Below are positions 8,363 to 17,274 of a DNA stretch of 17,662 nucleotides, in pieces; the stretch's first letter is position 1; each line of letters begins with the position of its first letter. The notes beneath the pieces were generated by a model that saw only the letters and a list, made by a program, of their open reading frames with translations, did not search any database and was not told the origin of the DNA. Source of the stretch: Pseudomonadota bacterium (GTDB taxonomy: Bacteria; Pseudomonadota; Gammaproteobacteria; Steroidobacterales; Steroidobacteraceae); NCBI GenBank assembly GCA_003242275.1, contig QGUX01000033.1, forward strand, positions 1 through 17,662, given 5' to 3'. The translations under genes were made by a program, and so were the position numbers.

Positions 8363-10267
8363 ATGTACGGGGCGGGCCATTACCAGGTGATCGTGGTCGG
8401 TGGCGGCCACGCCGGCGTCGAGGCGGCGCTGGCGGCCGCCCGCCGTGGCGCGCGCACCCTGCTGCTCACCCAGAGCATCGAGACCGTGGGCGCGATGAGC
8501 TGCAACCCGGCCATCGGCGGCATCGGCAAGGGCCATCTGGTGCGCGAGATCGACGCCATGGGCGGCGTGATGGCGCGGGCGGCCGACGCGGCCGGCATCC
8601 ACTGGCGCACGCTCAACGCCAGCAAGGGGCCGGCGGTGCGCGCCACGCGCGCGCAGGCCGACCGCAACCTGTACCGCCGCGCCATCCGCCGGGCGGTGGA
8701 GAACCAGCCGGGGCTGGAGCTGTTCCAGCAGGAAGTGGCCGACCTCCTCGTCGAGCACGGGCGCGTGGCCGGCGTGGTCACCTCCACCGGGCTCGCCTTC
8801 ACCGCGCAGGCCGTGGTGCTGACCACCGGCACCTTCCTCGGCGGCCGCATCCACCAGGGACTGGTGAACTTCGCCGGCGGCCGTGCCGGCGATCCGCCGT
8901 CGCTGGCGCTGGCCTCGCGGCTGCGCGAGCTGATGCCGCGCACGGGCCGCCTGAAGACCGGCACGCCGCCGCGCATCGACGGCCGCACCATCGACTACTC
9001 GCGCCTCACCGTGCAGCCGGGCGACGAACCGCGGCCGGTGTTCTCCTTCCTCGGCCGCCGCGAACAGCATCCCGGGCAGCGCTGCTGCCACATCACCGCC
9101 ACCAATCCGCACACGCACGAGATCATCCGCGCCGCCAGCGACCGCTCGCCGATGTTCACCGGCGTGATCGAGGGGGTGGGGCCGCGCTACTGCCCGTCGG
9201 TGGAGGACAAGGTGGCGCGCTTCGCCGAACGCGACTCGCACCAGGTGTTCCTCGAGCCCGAGGGGCTCGACACGCACGAGGTGTATCCCAACGGCATCTC
9301 CACCAGCCTGCCCTTCGACGTGCAGCAGGCCTTCGTGCGCACCATCAGAGGACTGGAGAAGGCGCACCTGACGCGGCCGGGCTATGCCATCGAATACGAC
9401 TTCTTCGACCCGCGCGACCTGAAGCCCACGCTCGAGACCAGGGCGCTGCCGGGCCTGTTCTTCGCCGGGCAGATCAACGGCACCACCGGCTACGAGGAGG
9501 CCGCGGCGCAGGGCCTGCTGGCCGGCATCAACGCCGCGGCGCATGCCTGCGGGCTGGCGGAATGGATCCCGCAGCGTGCCAGCTCCTACATCGGCGTGCT
9601 GGTCGACGACCTCACCACCCAGGGCACGCGCGAGCCCTACCGCATGTTCACCAGCCGCGCGGAGTACCGGCTGCTGCTGCGCGAGGACAATGCCGATGCG
9701 CGGCTGACGCCGCTGGCGCGCGAGCTGGGACTGGTGGACGAGGAGCGCTGGCGCTTCTTCAACGAGAAGTACGAGGCCATCGAGCGCGAGGCCTCGCGCC
9801 TGGCCTCCATCAACGTGCGTGCCGCGGCGGTGCCGGAGGAATGGACGCAGCGCGTGCTGGGTGGCGCCCAGCTGTCGCGCGACGTGAACGCCTTCGAGCT
9901 GCTGCGCCGTCCCGAGGTGGACTACGCGGCGCTGGTGGAGCTGGTGGGCGAGGCGCCCGATGCGGCGCAGCTCGATGAACGCATCGCCGCGCAGCGCGAG
10001 CTGGAGCTCACGGTGCGCGCGCGCTATGCCGGCTACATCCAGCGCCAGAACGAGGAGATCGAGCGCACGCGCGAGCACGAGTCCGCGCCGCTGCCGCCCG
10101 ATCTGGACTACGCGAAGGTGACCGGCCTGTCGAACGAGGTGCGCCAGCGCCTCGCCGAGGTGCGGCCGCTGACGCTGGGACAGGCGGCCCGCGTGCCCGG
10201 CGTGACGCCGGCGGCGGTGTCGCTGCTGGTGATCCACATGAAACGATGGAGGGCGATGGCAGGATGA
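8363..10267 (+). CDS. mnmG: tRNA uridine-5-carboxymethylaminomethyl modification enzyme MnmG (GidA)
   Basis: The 634-residue flavoprotein works with MnmE to install the cmnm5 group on wobble U34 of tRNAs reading split codon boxes. The FAD-binding GGGHAG is at 13-18, [14 protein letters not shown] at 46-59 holds Cys47, and GVGPRYCPS holds Cys277; both cysteines are conserved in E. coli Mnm[34 protein letters not shown] and the C-terminal helical domain ([11 protein letters not shown]) are canonical and the length is normal. The start is forced: an in-frame TAA lies at 8330-8332 with no other start codon between, and no ribosome-binding site precedes the ATG. The following gene overlaps its stop codon by 4 bp. 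rsmG (gidB), the frequent partner downstream, is absent here. Confidence 0.97.
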   Translation: MYGAGHYQVIVVGGGHAGVEAALAAARRGARTLLLTQSIETVGAMSCNPAIGGIGKGHLVREIDAMGGVMARAADAAGIHWRTLNASKGPAVRATRAQADRNLYRRAIRRAVENQPGLELFQQEVADLLVEHGRVAGVVTSTGLAFTAQAVVLTTGTFLGGRIHQGLVNFAGGRAGDPPSLALASRLRELMPRTGRLKTGTPPRIDGRTIDYSRLTVQPGDEPRPVFSFLGRREQHPGQRCCHITATNPHTHEIIRAASDRSPMFTGVIEGVGPRYCPSVEDKVARFAERDSHQVFLEPEGLDTHEVYPNGISTSLPFDVQQAFVRTIRGLEKAHLTRPGYAIEYDFFDPRDLKPTLETRALPGLFFAGQINGTTGYEEAAAQGLLAGINAAAHACGLAEWIPQRASSYIGVLVDDLTTQGTREPYRMFTSRAEYRLLLREDNADARLTPLARELGLVDEERWRFFNEKYEAIEREASRLASINVRAAAVPEEWTQRVLGGAQLSRDVNAFELLRRPEVDYAALVELVGEAPDAAQLDERIAAQRELELTVRARYAGYIQRQNEEIERTREHESAPLPPDLDYAKVTGLSNEVRQRLAEVRPLTLGQAARVPGVTPAAVSLLVIHMKRWRAMAG

Positions 10268-11121
10268 GCTACGGATCCGAGGAGGACAGGCGCGCCGGTC
10301 GCATCGCCATCGGCATCGTGCTGGTGCTGGCCGTGGTCGCGGGCGGCTGGTGGTGGTGGGGCAGGCACGGCGGCGAGCCCGCGCCGGAACAGGTGGCCGC
10401 GGCACCCGAGTCGCCGCCGGTGCAGGAACCCGTGGAGGAGCCGCCCCCGGCCATCCAGCATCCCCTCGGGACCGCACCACCGGAAGAGCAGCCGGCCGCC
10501 GACGAGCCGGGCCCGGATCCGGACACGGTCACCCGCCAGGCCTTCGGCGAGGTGTTCGGCCCGGCCATCGCCGAATGGCTGATCGATGAGCAGCTCGCCC
10601 GCCGCGTGGTGGCCACGGTCGACAACCTGCCGCGCAACACGCGCATCGAGCCGCTGCGGCCGCTGCGCGCGCCGGCCGGGTCCTTCGCCGTGGAACGCGA
10701 GGTGATCGACGCCGCCGTGGGCGAGGAGCGCATCGTGCTCTCGCCGGCCAACTCCGCACGCTATGACGCCATCATCGGCCTGGTGGCGGCGGTGGACGCG
10801 AAGGCTGCCGCGGCCGTCTATCGCCGCATCTACCCGCAACTGCAGGCCGCCTACGAGGAGCTGGGCTATCCGGGCCGCTACTTCAACGACCGCGTGGTGT
10901 CGGTGATCGACCATCTGCTCGGCACGCCCGAGCCGACCGGGCCGCTGCTGCTGGAGCAGCCCAAAGTGCTGTATCGTTTCGTCGACGAGCGCCTGGAAGC
11001 GCTCTCGCCCGGGCAGAAGCTGCTGCTGCGCATCGGCCCGGAGCACGCGCGCGTGGTCAAGCAGAAGCTGCGGGAGTTCCGCGCGCAGATCGCGGCGGAC
11101 TCCACCGCCAGCAAGGAGTAG
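10264..11121 (+). CDS. DUF3014 family membrane-anchored protein of unknown function
   Basis: The 285-residue protein has a short polar N-terminus, one transmembrane helix (about 14-32, ending in a run of tryptophans), a Pro/Glu/Ala-rich linker (about 37-88) and a conserved periplasmic domain (about 90-280). The last part ([56 protein letters not shown]) is what I recognise as DUF3014. No catalytic motif is evident. The ATG shares ATGA with the mnmG stop and has GGAGGG ten bases upstream inside mnmG, which suggests translational coupling. An in-frame ATG at 10246 is possible but sits right before that site. Confidence 0.85.
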   Translation: MSYGSEEDRRAGRIAIGIVLVLAVVAGGWWWWGRHGGEPAPEQVAAAPESPPVQEPVEEPPPAIQHPLGTAPPEEQPAADEPGPDPDTVTRQAFGEVFGPAIAEWLIDEQLARRVVATVDNLPRNTRIEPLRPLRAPAGSFAVEREVIDAAVGEERIVLSPANSARYDAIIGLVAAVDAKAAAAVYRRIYPQLQAAYEELGYPGRYFNDRVVSVIDHLLGTPEPTGPLLLEQPKVLYRFVDERLEALSPGQKLLLRIGPEHARVVKQKLREFRAQIAADSTASKE

Positions 11122-11124
11122 TGC

Positions 11125-12054
11125 ATGTCCCTCATTGCAATCCTGGCGTTTGCCATCCTCGCCCTGGTGATCATCGTCCTGGTGAAGGCGTTCGTGGTCG
11201 TGCCGCAGGGCTACGAGTACACGCTGGAGAAGTTCGGGCGCTACAAGCGCACGCTGGACCCGGGCCTGCACCTGATCATGCCGTTCTTCGAGGACGTCGG
11301 ACGCAAGATCAACATGATGGAGCAGGTGCTCGACGTGCCGCGCCAGGAAGTCATCACCAAGGACAACGCCATGGTCAGCGTGGACGCGGTGGTGTTCTTC
11401 CAGGCGCTGGATGCCGCCAAGGCCGCCTACGAGGTGGACAACCTGCGCATCGGCATCACCAACCTGACCATGACCAACATCCGCACGGTGATCGGCTCGA
11501 TGGACCTCGACGAGACACTGTCCAAGCGCGACGAGATCAACCACCGGCTGCTGCGCGTGGTCGACGAGGCCACCTCGCCCTGGGGCATCAAGGTCACCCG
11601 CATCGAGATCAAGGACATCCAGCCGCCGCAGGACCTGGTGGACGCGATGGCGCGGCAGATGAAGGCCGAGCGTGACAAGCGCGCCAACATCCTCGAGGCC
11701 GAGGGCCTGCGCGCGGCCGCGATCCTCAAGGCCGAGGGCGAGAAGCAGGCGGTGATGCTGGATGCCGAGGGCCGCAAGGAGGCCGCGTTCCGTGATGCCG
11801 AGGCGCGCGAGCGCGCCGCCGAGGCCGAGGCCCGCGCGACCGAGATGGTGTCGCGCGCCATCGCCCAGGGCAACACCAACGCGCTGAACTACTTCATCGC
11901 GCAGAAGTACATCGAGTCGCTGAAGGAGTTCGCCGCATCGAACAACCAGAAGGTGTTCTTCCTGCCGGTGGAGGCCAGCAGCGTGATCGCCTCGATCGGC
12001 GGCATCGCCGAGCTGGCGAAGGACGCCCTGCAGAAGCAGGCGCCGCAGCGCTGA
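11125..12054 (+). CDS. qmcA: SPFH/Band 7 (stomatin-like) membrane protein, QmcA type
   Basis: The 309-residue protein has an N-terminal membrane anchor (about 3-22), an SPFH domain (about 23-185; [32 protein letters not shown]) and an Ala/Glu-rich coiled coil (about 190-250) typical of flotillin/stomatin proteins that form membrane assemblies. Length and motifs match E. coli QmcA (YbbK). The ATG has a perfect AAGGAG six bases upstream and starts three bases after the DUF3014 stop. The next gene is its usual NfeD-type partner (YbbJ in E. coli), supporting the assignment. The precise role of QmcA is poorly known; membrane microdomain or protease-related functions are proposed for the family. 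Confidence 0.9.
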   Translation: MSLIAILAFAILALVIIVLVKAFVVVPQGYEYTLEKFGRYKRTLDPGLHLIMPFFEDVGRKINMMEQVLDVPRQEVITKDNAMVSVDAVVFFQALDAAKAAYEVDNLRIGITNLTMTNIRTVIGSMDLDETLSKRDEINHRLLRVVDEATSPWGIKVTRIEIKDIQPPQDLVDAMARQMKAERDKRANILEAEGLRAAAILKAEGEKQAVMLDAEGRKEAAFRDAEARERAAEAEARATEMVSRAIAQGNTNALNYFIAQKYIESLKEFAASNNQKVFFLPVEASSVIASIGGIAELAKDALQKQAPQR

Positions 12055-12072
12055 GGGCGCGAGGACCACCCC

Positions 12073-12516
12073 ATGCAAGAGTTCCTCCAAGGAATGACCT
12101 GGTGGCACTGGTGGATCGTCGCCGCGGTGCTGGCGGCGGTGGAGACCTTCGTCCCCGGCGCGCTGGCGATCTGGTTCGCGGCGGCCGCCCTGCTGCTGGG
12201 CGCGCTGCTGCTGGCGGTGCCGATACGCTGGGAGCTGCAGCTGGTGCTGTTCGGCGTGCTGTCGGCGGTGGCCACGCTGCTGTGGTGGAAGTTCGGCCGC
12301 TCGAAGTACGTGAAATCGGAACAGCCCCTGCTGAACCAGCGCGCGGCGCAGTACATCGGCCACGAATTCCCGCTGGTCGAGCCCATCCAGGGTGGCCGCG
12401 GCAAGGTGGTGGTGGGCGACACGGTCTGGCTGGTACAGGGCAGCGACGCGCCGGCCGGCACGCGCGTACGCGTGGTCGGTGTGACCGGTGCGGTGCTGCA
12501 GGTGGAGAGCGTCTGA
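12073..12516 (+). CDS. Short NfeD-family membrane protein, YbbJ-like
   Basis: The 147-residue protein has three predicted membrane helices (about 11-27, 29-50, 54-72) and a C-terminal OB-fold NfeD domain (about 85-147) with YIGHEFPLVEPIQGGRGKV and VGDTVWLV. It lacks the ClpP-like protease domain of long NfeD proteins. Such short forms pair with stomatin-like proteins and probably bind them in the membrane. It starts 18 bases after qmcA with GAGG eight bases upstream of the ATG, so the two form one unit. Confidence 0.9.
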   Translation: MQEFLQGMTWWHWWIVAAVLAAVETFVPGALAIWFAAAALLLGALLLAVPIRWELQLVLFGVLSAVATLLWWKFGRSKYVKSEQPLLNQRAAQYIGHEFPLVEPIQGGRGKVVVGDTVWLVQGSDAPAGTRVRVVGVTGAVLQVESV

Positions 12517-12562
12517 AATGAACTGACCGCGGGGCGCCGGCAGGGCGCGGGAGGGGCGAGCG

Positions 12563-12991
12563 ATGACGATGCTGTCGCAGTTGCTGGGTTCGAAGGGAAG
12601 CGACGTTTATTCCATTGCGCCCGATGCATCGGTGCTCGATGCGATCCGGCTGATGGCCGAAAGGCACATCGGCGCGCTGCTGGTGATCGAGGACGGGCAG
12701 CTCGTCGGCATCATTTCCGAGCGCGACTACGCCCGCAAGGTGGTGCTGAAGGGCCGCTCCTCCACCAGCACCACGGTGCGCGAGATCATGAGTTCCCCCG
12801 TGGTCACCGCCGAACCGCACCAGACCGTCGATGACGCGATGCGCCTGATGACCGAGCGGCGCATCCGCCACCTGCCGGTGGTGAGGAACGGCGCCGTGGC
12901 CGGCGTAGTCTCGATCGGCGACCTCGTCAAGAGCGTGATCGAGGACCAGCGTCACACAATCGAGGACCTCAAGAGCTACATCCAGGGCTGA
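12563..12991 (+). CDS. Stand-alone protein with two CBS domains
   Basis: The 142-residue protein is almost wholly a Bateman module: CBS 1 at about 15-62 (IGALLVIEDGQLVGIISERDYARKV is split over its end) and CBS 2 at about 76-126 (HLPVVRNGAVAGVVSIGDLVK). CBS pairs commonly bind adenine nucleotides and act as energy or redox sensors, but nothing here shows the ligand or target. The ATG has GGAGGGG about six bases upstream. A second ATG two codons later is possible. Only 46 bases separate it from the NfeD gene, so it may belong to the same transcript. Confidence 0.9.
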   Translation: MTMLSQLLGSKGSDVYSIAPDASVLDAIRLMAERHIGALLVIEDGQLVGIISERDYARKVVLKGRSSTSTTVREIMSSPVVTAEPHQTVDDAMRLMTERRIRHLPVVRNGAVAGVVSIGDLVKSVIEDQRHTIEDLKSYIQG

Positions 12992-13152
12992 AGCTCCCCC
13001 GTTCCCGCGGGGCAACTGGGAGCGGATTCCCATTTCCATAATGTGCGCTTCCGCACGCGCACAAAGTGTGAACCATGCCCGCTGGCGCGGCGCCGCGATG
13101 ACGGATATATGCGGCTCATCCAGATAGCCCGGTCGCCGTGAAGGCGGTGCCA
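12992..13152 (+). promoter_or_regulatory. Intergenic region ahead of the chemotaxis genes
   Basis: This 161-base gap is the likely promoter region for cheW. CATAAT (13037-13042) is a good -10 but lacks a recognisable -35. It is followed by GTGCG-CTTC-CGCAC (13043-13056), a small hairpin. GCTCCC and GGGAGC near 12993-13024 can pair around an inner CCCC/GGGG stem but have no T run, so I do not call a terminator. I find no sigma-28 (FliA) promoter. Confidence 0.25.
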
Positions 13153-13656
13153 ATGACGAACGACGAAATCGACAAGGCCACCGGCCTCGCCCGCGGTCAG
13201 CTCCTCACCTTCCGCCTCGGTGCCTCCACCTATGGCGTGGACATCCTGCGCGTGAAGGAGATCCGCGGCTGGTCGCCGGTGACCAAGATCCCCCATTCCC
13301 CGCCGCACGTGCTGGGCGTGCTGAACCTGCGCGGATCGATCATCCCGATCATCGACCTCAGGCTGCGCTTCGGCCTCGCCGAGGCCGGCTTCTCGCCGCT
13401 GACCGTGATCATCGTGCTGTCGGTGAACACGCCGGCGGGCCACCGCGACTGCGGTGTGGTGGTGGATTCGGTGTCGGACGTGGTGGACGTGCCGGCGGAT
13501 GCGGTCAAGCCCGCGCCGTCGCTGAAGGCGGGCGAGAGCCACGATTTCATCGGCGGCATCGCCACCATCGACGAGCAGATGCTGATCCTGCTGAACGTCG
13601 ACGAGCTGGTGACGCGCGACCTGGCGGCGGGAGATGCGGCAGCGGCTGCCGCCTGA
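13153..13656 (+). CDS. cheW: Chemotaxis coupling protein CheW
   Basis: The 167-residue CheW links chemoreceptors to the CheA kinase. It has one CheW-like SH3-type fold: LLTFRLGASTYGVDILRVKE at about 17-36, HVLGVLNLRGSIIPIIDLR at about 52-70 with the functionally important NLRG arginine (60), and CGVVVDSVSDV at 100-110. The C-terminus is a short Ala run. An in-frame GTG exists at 13138, but AAGG lies eight bases before the ATG at 13153, which I therefore chose. First gene of the chemotaxis cluster, with cheY 53 bases downstream. Confidence 0.93.
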   Translation: MTNDEIDKATGLARGQLLTFRLGASTYGVDILRVKEIRGWSPVTKIPHSPPHVLGVLNLRGSIIPIIDLRLRFGLAEAGFSPLTVIIVLSVNTPAGHRDCGVVVDSVSDVVDVPADAVKPAPSLKAGESHDFIGGIATIDEQMLILLNVDELVTRDLAAGDAAAAAA

Positions 13657-13680
13657 AACAACAACAAGGGTAGGAAGGGA

Positions 13681-13707
13681 ATGACCACGGACCGTGGAAG
13701 GGCTTGA
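13681..13707 (+). other. Eight-codon minicistron directly before cheY, with an internal palindrome
   Basis: ATG to TGA encodes MTTDRGRA. A strong AGGAAGGGA precedes its ATG, it ends two bases before the cheY GTG, and the cheY ribosome-binding site GGAAGGG (13696-13702) lies inside it. CCACGG-A-CCGTGG (13685-13697) is a perfect dyad that overlaps that site. It could act as a coupling cistron or be chance. Confidence 0.3.
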
Positions 13708-13709
13708 GA

Positions 13710-14075
13710 GTGGCGCGGATTCTTGCGGTGGATGACTCGGCGTCGATGCGCCAGATGGTCGGCCTGACGCTGCGGTCCGTTGGCCACGACGTGATCAGTG
13801 CCGTGGACGGCGTCGACGGGCTCGCCAAGGCGAGCATCGGCCAGCCAGTGGACCTGGTCATCACGGACGTGAACATGCCCAACATGGACGGGATGACGCT
13901 GGTGCGCGAGCTGCGGCGCCTGCCGCAGTACCAGGGCGTGCCGGTCCTCGTGCTGACCACCGAGGCCAGCAACGAGAAGAAGCAGGAAGGCCGGGCCGCG
14001 GGTGCGACCGGCTGGATCGTCAAGCCCTTCGACCCGGACCGGTTGCTGGCGACGATCGAGAAGGTACTCGGCTGA
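13710..14075 (+). CDS. CheY-like single-domain response regulator (first copy)
   Basis: The 121-residue protein is a lone receiver domain. Asp8/Asp9 (acidic pocket), Asp53 (phosphorylation site, ITDVNMPNMDG), Thr84 and Lys105 (IVKPF) are all present, so it should be phosphorylated by CheA. It differs from the second CheY and belongs to the CheY type found beside CheW/CheA in non-enteric clusters; it may act as a phosphate sink or drive a separate output. I chose GTG 13710 because GGAAGGG lies seven bases upstream; the TTG at 13704 would be only one base away from it. Confidence 0.92.
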   Translation: MARILAVDDSASMRQMVGLTLRSVGHDVISAVDGVDGLAKASIGQPVDLVITDVNMPNMDGMTLVRELRRLPQYQGVPVLVLTTEASNEKKQEGRAAGATGWIVKPFDPDRLLATIEKVLG

Positions 14076-14128
14076 TTTCTGCCGCGCGGCCGGCGGGACG
14101 CGGCCACGCGCGCGAAGGGTTCGTGGAG

Positions 14129-14986
14129 ATGCTCGATACGGCGCGGTTGCGTGAATTCGAATTCACCGACGCGGACTTCAACTCGTTGCGCCGGCTTGTG
14201 CGGGAGGTAGCCGGCATCTCGCTGGCGGATTGCAAGCGCGAGCTGGTGTACAGCCGCCTGGCCCGCCGGCTGCGCCACCTCGGGCTCACGTCATTCGCCT
14301 CCTACCGCGAGTTCCTGGCGAGCGAGGCCGGGCAGGCCGAGCTGCGCGAGTTCACCAACGCGGTCACCACCAACCTGACGGCGTTCTTCCGCGAACGCCA
14401 CCACTTCGACTACCTGCGCGATGCGCTGCTGGTGCCGCGCATGGCCGACCCGCTGTCCTCGCGGCGCATCCGCATCTGGTGCTCGGCGGTGTCCACCGGC
14501 GAGGAAGCCTACTCCGTCGCGATGACGGTGGCGGAGACCGTGCCGGACTGGCGGCGCTGGGACATCCGCATCCTGGCCACCGACCTCGACACCAACGTGC
14601 TGGCCGCGGCCGAGTCGGGCGCCTACACCCTCGACCGCGTGCGGCAACTGCCGCGCTGGCAGATCGACCGCCACTTCGTGCGCCAGGGCCACGGCGAGGG
14701 CCTGCGCTACGTGGTCAAGCCGGAACTGCAGCGCATGATCTCGTTCCGGCAGCTCAACCTCACGCATCCGCTGCCGATGAGGGGACCGCTGGACGCCATC
14801 TTCTGCCGCAACGTGATCATCTACTTCGACAAGGAAACCCAGCGCGACCTGTTCCAGCGCATGGCGCCGCTGCAGCGGCCGGGCGACCTGCTGTTCCTCG
14901 GGCATTCCGAGAGCCTGTTCAAGGTATCCACGGCGTGGACGCTGATCGGCAAGACGGTCTACCGGCGCAACGAGGAGCCATGCTGA
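14129..14986 (+). CDS. cheR: Chemoreceptor glutamate methyltransferase CheR
   Basis: CheR transfers methyl from S-adenosylmethionine to glutamates on chemoreceptors for adaptation. The N-terminal helical domain (about 10-85) leads to NLTAFFRE, and the SAM domain carries CSAVSTGEEAYSVAM (near 118-132), ILATDLD (near 148-154) and IFCRNVIIYFD (near 223-233), all canonical. Length (285 aa) is standard. There is a GTG at 14123 and an ATG at 14129; AAGGG is three bases from the former and nine from the latter, so ATG is preferred but not certain. The 3' end overlaps cheD by 7 bases. Confidence 0.94.
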   Translation: MLDTARLREFEFTDADFNSLRRLVREVAGISLADCKRELVYSRLARRLRHLGLTSFASYREFLASEAGQAELREFTNAVTTNLTAFFRERHHFDYLRDALLVPRMADPLSSRRIRIWCSAVSTGEEAYSVAMTVAETVPDWRRWDIRILATDLDTNVLAAAESGAYTLDRVRQLPRWQIDRHFVRQGHGEGLRYVVKPELQRMISFRQLNLTHPLPMRGPLDAIFCRNVIIYFDKETQRDLFQRMAPLQRPGDLLFLGHSESLFKVSTAWTLIGKTVYRRNEEPC

Positions 14987-15618
14987 ACGCGCGTTCCATC
15001 GAGGCCGGCGGCTCGGGCATCGCGGCGCGCAGCTACGACAGCTCGCTGGGCTGCTGGGCGACCAAGGTCCAGCCGGGCGAGTTCTACATCACCGTCGCGC
15101 ACCCGGAGGAGGCCATCACCACGGTGCTCGGCTCCTGCGTGGCGGCCTGCATCCGCGACCCCGAGGCCGCGATCGGCGGCATGAACCACTTCATGCTGCC
15201 CGAGGAGACGCCGCATGGCCGCGGCGACTGGCGCGACGCCGTGGGCCTGGCGACCCGCTACGGTTCCTACGCGATGGAGAGCCTGATCAACGGGCTGCTC
15301 AAGCTCGGCGCGCGCCGCGAGCGGCTGGAGGTGAAGCTGTTCGGCGGCGGGCAGGTGCTCGACGTCGACATGCCCGTGGGCCAGCGCAACGTCGAGTTCG
15401 CGCGCCGCTGGCTGCTCACCGAGGGCCTGCGCGTGGTGGCGCAGGACGTGGGGGGCAAGTCGCCGCGCCGGATCATCTATTTCCCCGCCACCGGCATGGT
15501 GAAGGTCAAGCAGCTTCGCCCGGTGGAGAGCCGCGAGGTGCTCAGCAGCGAGCGGCGTTACCTCGGCGACGTGGCGGCGCGGCCGCTGGTCGGCGAAATC
15601 GAACTTTTCCGGGATTGA
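14980..15618 (+). CDS. cheD: Chemoreceptor glutamine deamidase CheD
   Basis: CheD converts receptor glutamines to glutamates and in some species pairs with CheC. In this 212-residue protein the catalytic triad is visible: Thr47, Cys53 (TVLGSCVAAC) and His70 (GGMNHFMLP), at the spacing of Thr21, Cys27 and His44 in Thermotoga CheD. KLFGGGQVL and NVEFARRWL follow as expected. It has about 26 residues more at the N-terminus than the Thermotoga enzyme. Its start overlaps the cheR end with GAGGAG upstream, so the genes are coupled. No cheC or cheX lies in the window. Confidence 0.94.
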   Translation: MLNARSIEAGGSGIAARSYDSSLGCWATKVQPGEFYITVAHPEEAITTVLGSCVAACIRDPEAAIGGMNHFMLPEETPHGRGDWRDAVGLATRYGSYAMESLINGLLKLGARRERLEVKLFGGGQVLDVDMPVGQRNVEFARRWLLTEGLRVVAQDVGGKSPRRIIYFPATGMVKVKQLRPVESREVLSSERRYLGDVAARPLVGEIELFRD

Positions 15619-15621
15619 CCC

Positions 15622-16752
15622 ATGGCCGACCGTCCGATCCGCGTCCTCATCGTCGACGACTCCGCGCTGGTGCGCCAGATCCTCAGCGAGCTGCTGCGCA
15701 CCGACCCGGGCATCGAGGTGGTGGGCACCGCGTCCGACGCCTTCTTCGCGCGCAACAAGATCAAGAAGCTCGATCCGGACGTGATCACGCTGGACGTGGA
15801 GATGCCGCGCATGGACGGCGTCACCTTCCTGCGCAACCTGATGCGGCTGCATCCCATGCCGGTGGTGATGGTGTCCTCGCTGACCGACCGGGGCGCCGAG
15901 ATCACGCTGGATGCGCTGTCACTGGGCGCGGTGGACTACCTGCCCAAGCCCAAGATGGACGTGGCCACCCGGCTCACCGAGTACCGCGACGAGCTGATCG
16001 AGAAGGTGCGTGCCGCCGCCAGGGCGCGCGTGCGGCCGCCGCGCGCGCACGCCGAGCCGCCCGCGCCGCGTCCCGCGGCGCGCCCGGTGACGGTGCCGGG
16101 GCCGGCCAACAGCGCCACGGTGATCGTGCCGCGACTGCCGCCGCGCAACGTCAAGAGCATGGACAAGCTGATCGCGGTGGGCGCCTCGACCGGCGGCACC
16201 GAGGCCATCCGCGAATTCCTGATGGGCATGTCGCCGGATTCCCCGGGCATCGTGATCGCGCAGCACATCCCGAAGGTATTCAGCGGCCCGTTCGCGCAAC
16301 GCCTCGACCGCACCTGCCCGGTGCGCGTGTGCGAGGCCGTCGACGGCATGGACATCCGCCCGGGCCACGCCTACATCGCGCCCGGCGACCAGCACCTGAT
16401 GGTGATCAGGAGTGGCGGACGCTGGACCTGCCGGCTCGACGACGGTCCGCCGGTGAACCGCCACCGCCCGTCGGTGGACGTGCTGTTCCGCTCGGTGGCG
16501 CAGCAGGCCGGGCACAACGCGGTGGGCGTGCTGCTCACCGGCATGGGCAAGGACGGGGCCCAGGGACTGAAGGAGATCCAGGAGGCGGGGGGCGCGACAC
16601 TGGCCCAGGACGAGGCCACGAGTGTCGTGTGGGGGATGCCCGGCGAGGCGGTGGAACTGGGAGCGGCCGACGAAGTCCTGCCCCTGTCCCGCCTCGCCGC
16701 GCGGGCCCTGGAGATGGCGCTGGGAGGCGAGGCCGCCCGCCGCGCCGTCTAG
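15622..16752 (+). CDS. cheB: Chemotaxis methylesterase/deamidase response regulator CheB
   Basis: The 376-residue CheB removes receptor methyl groups when phosphorylated by CheA. The receiver domain (1-130) has Asp12/13, Asp58 ([11 protein letters not shown]), Ser85/86 and Lys109. A 45-residue Pro/Ala/Arg-rich linker (about 132-178) is longer than in E. coli. The esterase domain has the triad Ser189 (GASTGGTEA), His215 (AQHIPKVF) and Asp311 (GMGKDGA). It starts three bases after the cheD stop. Confidence 0.95.
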   Translation: MADRPIRVLIVDDSALVRQILSELLRTDPGIEVVGTASDAFFARNKIKKLDPDVITLDVEMPRMDGVTFLRNLMRLHPMPVVMVSSLTDRGAEITLDALSLGAVDYLPKPKMDVATRLTEYRDELIEKVRAAARARVRPPRAHAEPPAPRPAARPVTVPGPANSATVIVPRLPPRNVKSMDKLIAVGASTGGTEAIREFLMGMSPDSPGIVIAQHIPKVFSGPFAQRLDRTCPVRVCEAVDGMDIRPGHAYIAPGDQHLMVIRSGGRWTCRLDDGPPVNRHRPSVDVLFRSVAQQAGHNAVGVLLTGMGKDGAQGLKEIQEAGGATLAQDEATSVVWGMPGEAVELGAADEVLPLSRLAARALEMALGGEAARRAV

Positions 16753-16879
16753 CGACGGGTTACGTCAAAAAAGATGCGCGACTGATACGCACTTCGCGGT
16801 ATCGCCCTGCGGGTCGGGGGAACATAGGGCCTGCATGCGTACCGAGGAACTGTCAAAGGGGAGCTCTGGAGCAAGGCCG

Positions 16880-17269
16880 ATGGGTGTGGATCTGCGATTT
16901 CTGATCGTCGATGACTTCTCCACGATGCGCCGCATCATGCGGAAGTTCCTCAATGATCTTGGTTACACGGACATCACCGAAGCCGAGGATGGCGCGACGG
17001 CCCTGAAGATCCTGAAGCAGGGCAACATCGACTTCCTCGTCACCGACTGGAACATGCCGGGCATGCCCGGCATCGAGCTGCTGCGGCAGGCGCGCGCCGA
17101 TCCGGCGCTGGCCAACCTGCGCGTGCTGATGGTCACCGCCGAGGACAAGCGGCAGCAGATCGTCGAGGCCATCCATGCGGGCGTGAACGGATACCTCGTC
17201 AAGCCCTTTACCGCCGAAGCCCTGAAGGAGCGGATCGACCAGGTGCTCGCGAGCTGGGCCGCGAGCTGA
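16880..17269 (+). CDS. cheY: Chemotaxis response regulator CheY (flagellar motor type)
   Basis: This 129-residue receiver closely follows E. coli and Pseudomonas CheY (FLIVDDFSTMRRI, VTDWNMPG, VLMVTAEDK, GYLVKPFTAE). Asp11/12, Asp56, Thr86, Tyr105 and Lys108 correspond to E. coli Asp12/13, Asp57, Thr87, Tyr106 and Lys109, so it should bind the flagellar switch when phosphorylated. The usual MDG after the phosphosite reads MPG. The ATG has GGAG eight bases upstream; an in-frame ATG at 16835 would add a non-homologous stretch. It lies 127 bases after cheB, so a separate promoter is possible. A STAS gene, not cheZ, follows. Confidence 0.95.
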   Translation: MGVDLRFLIVDDFSTMRRIMRKFLNDLGYTDITEAEDGATALKILKQGNIDFLVTDWNMPGMPGIELLRQARADPALANLRVLMVTAEDKRQQIVEAIHAGVNGYLVKPFTAEALKERIDQVLASWAAS

Positions 17270-17274
17270 TTCCC

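Noticed and set aside
12992..13024. Terminator after the CBS-domain gene
   Set aside because: GCTCCC/GGGAGC and CCCC/GGGG can pair, but the loop is large and no T run follows.
16767..16795. Sigma-28 (FliA) promoter before the second cheY (TCAAAAAA and GACTGATA)
   Set aside because: The spacing between the two parts is about four bases too short and the -10 match is poor.
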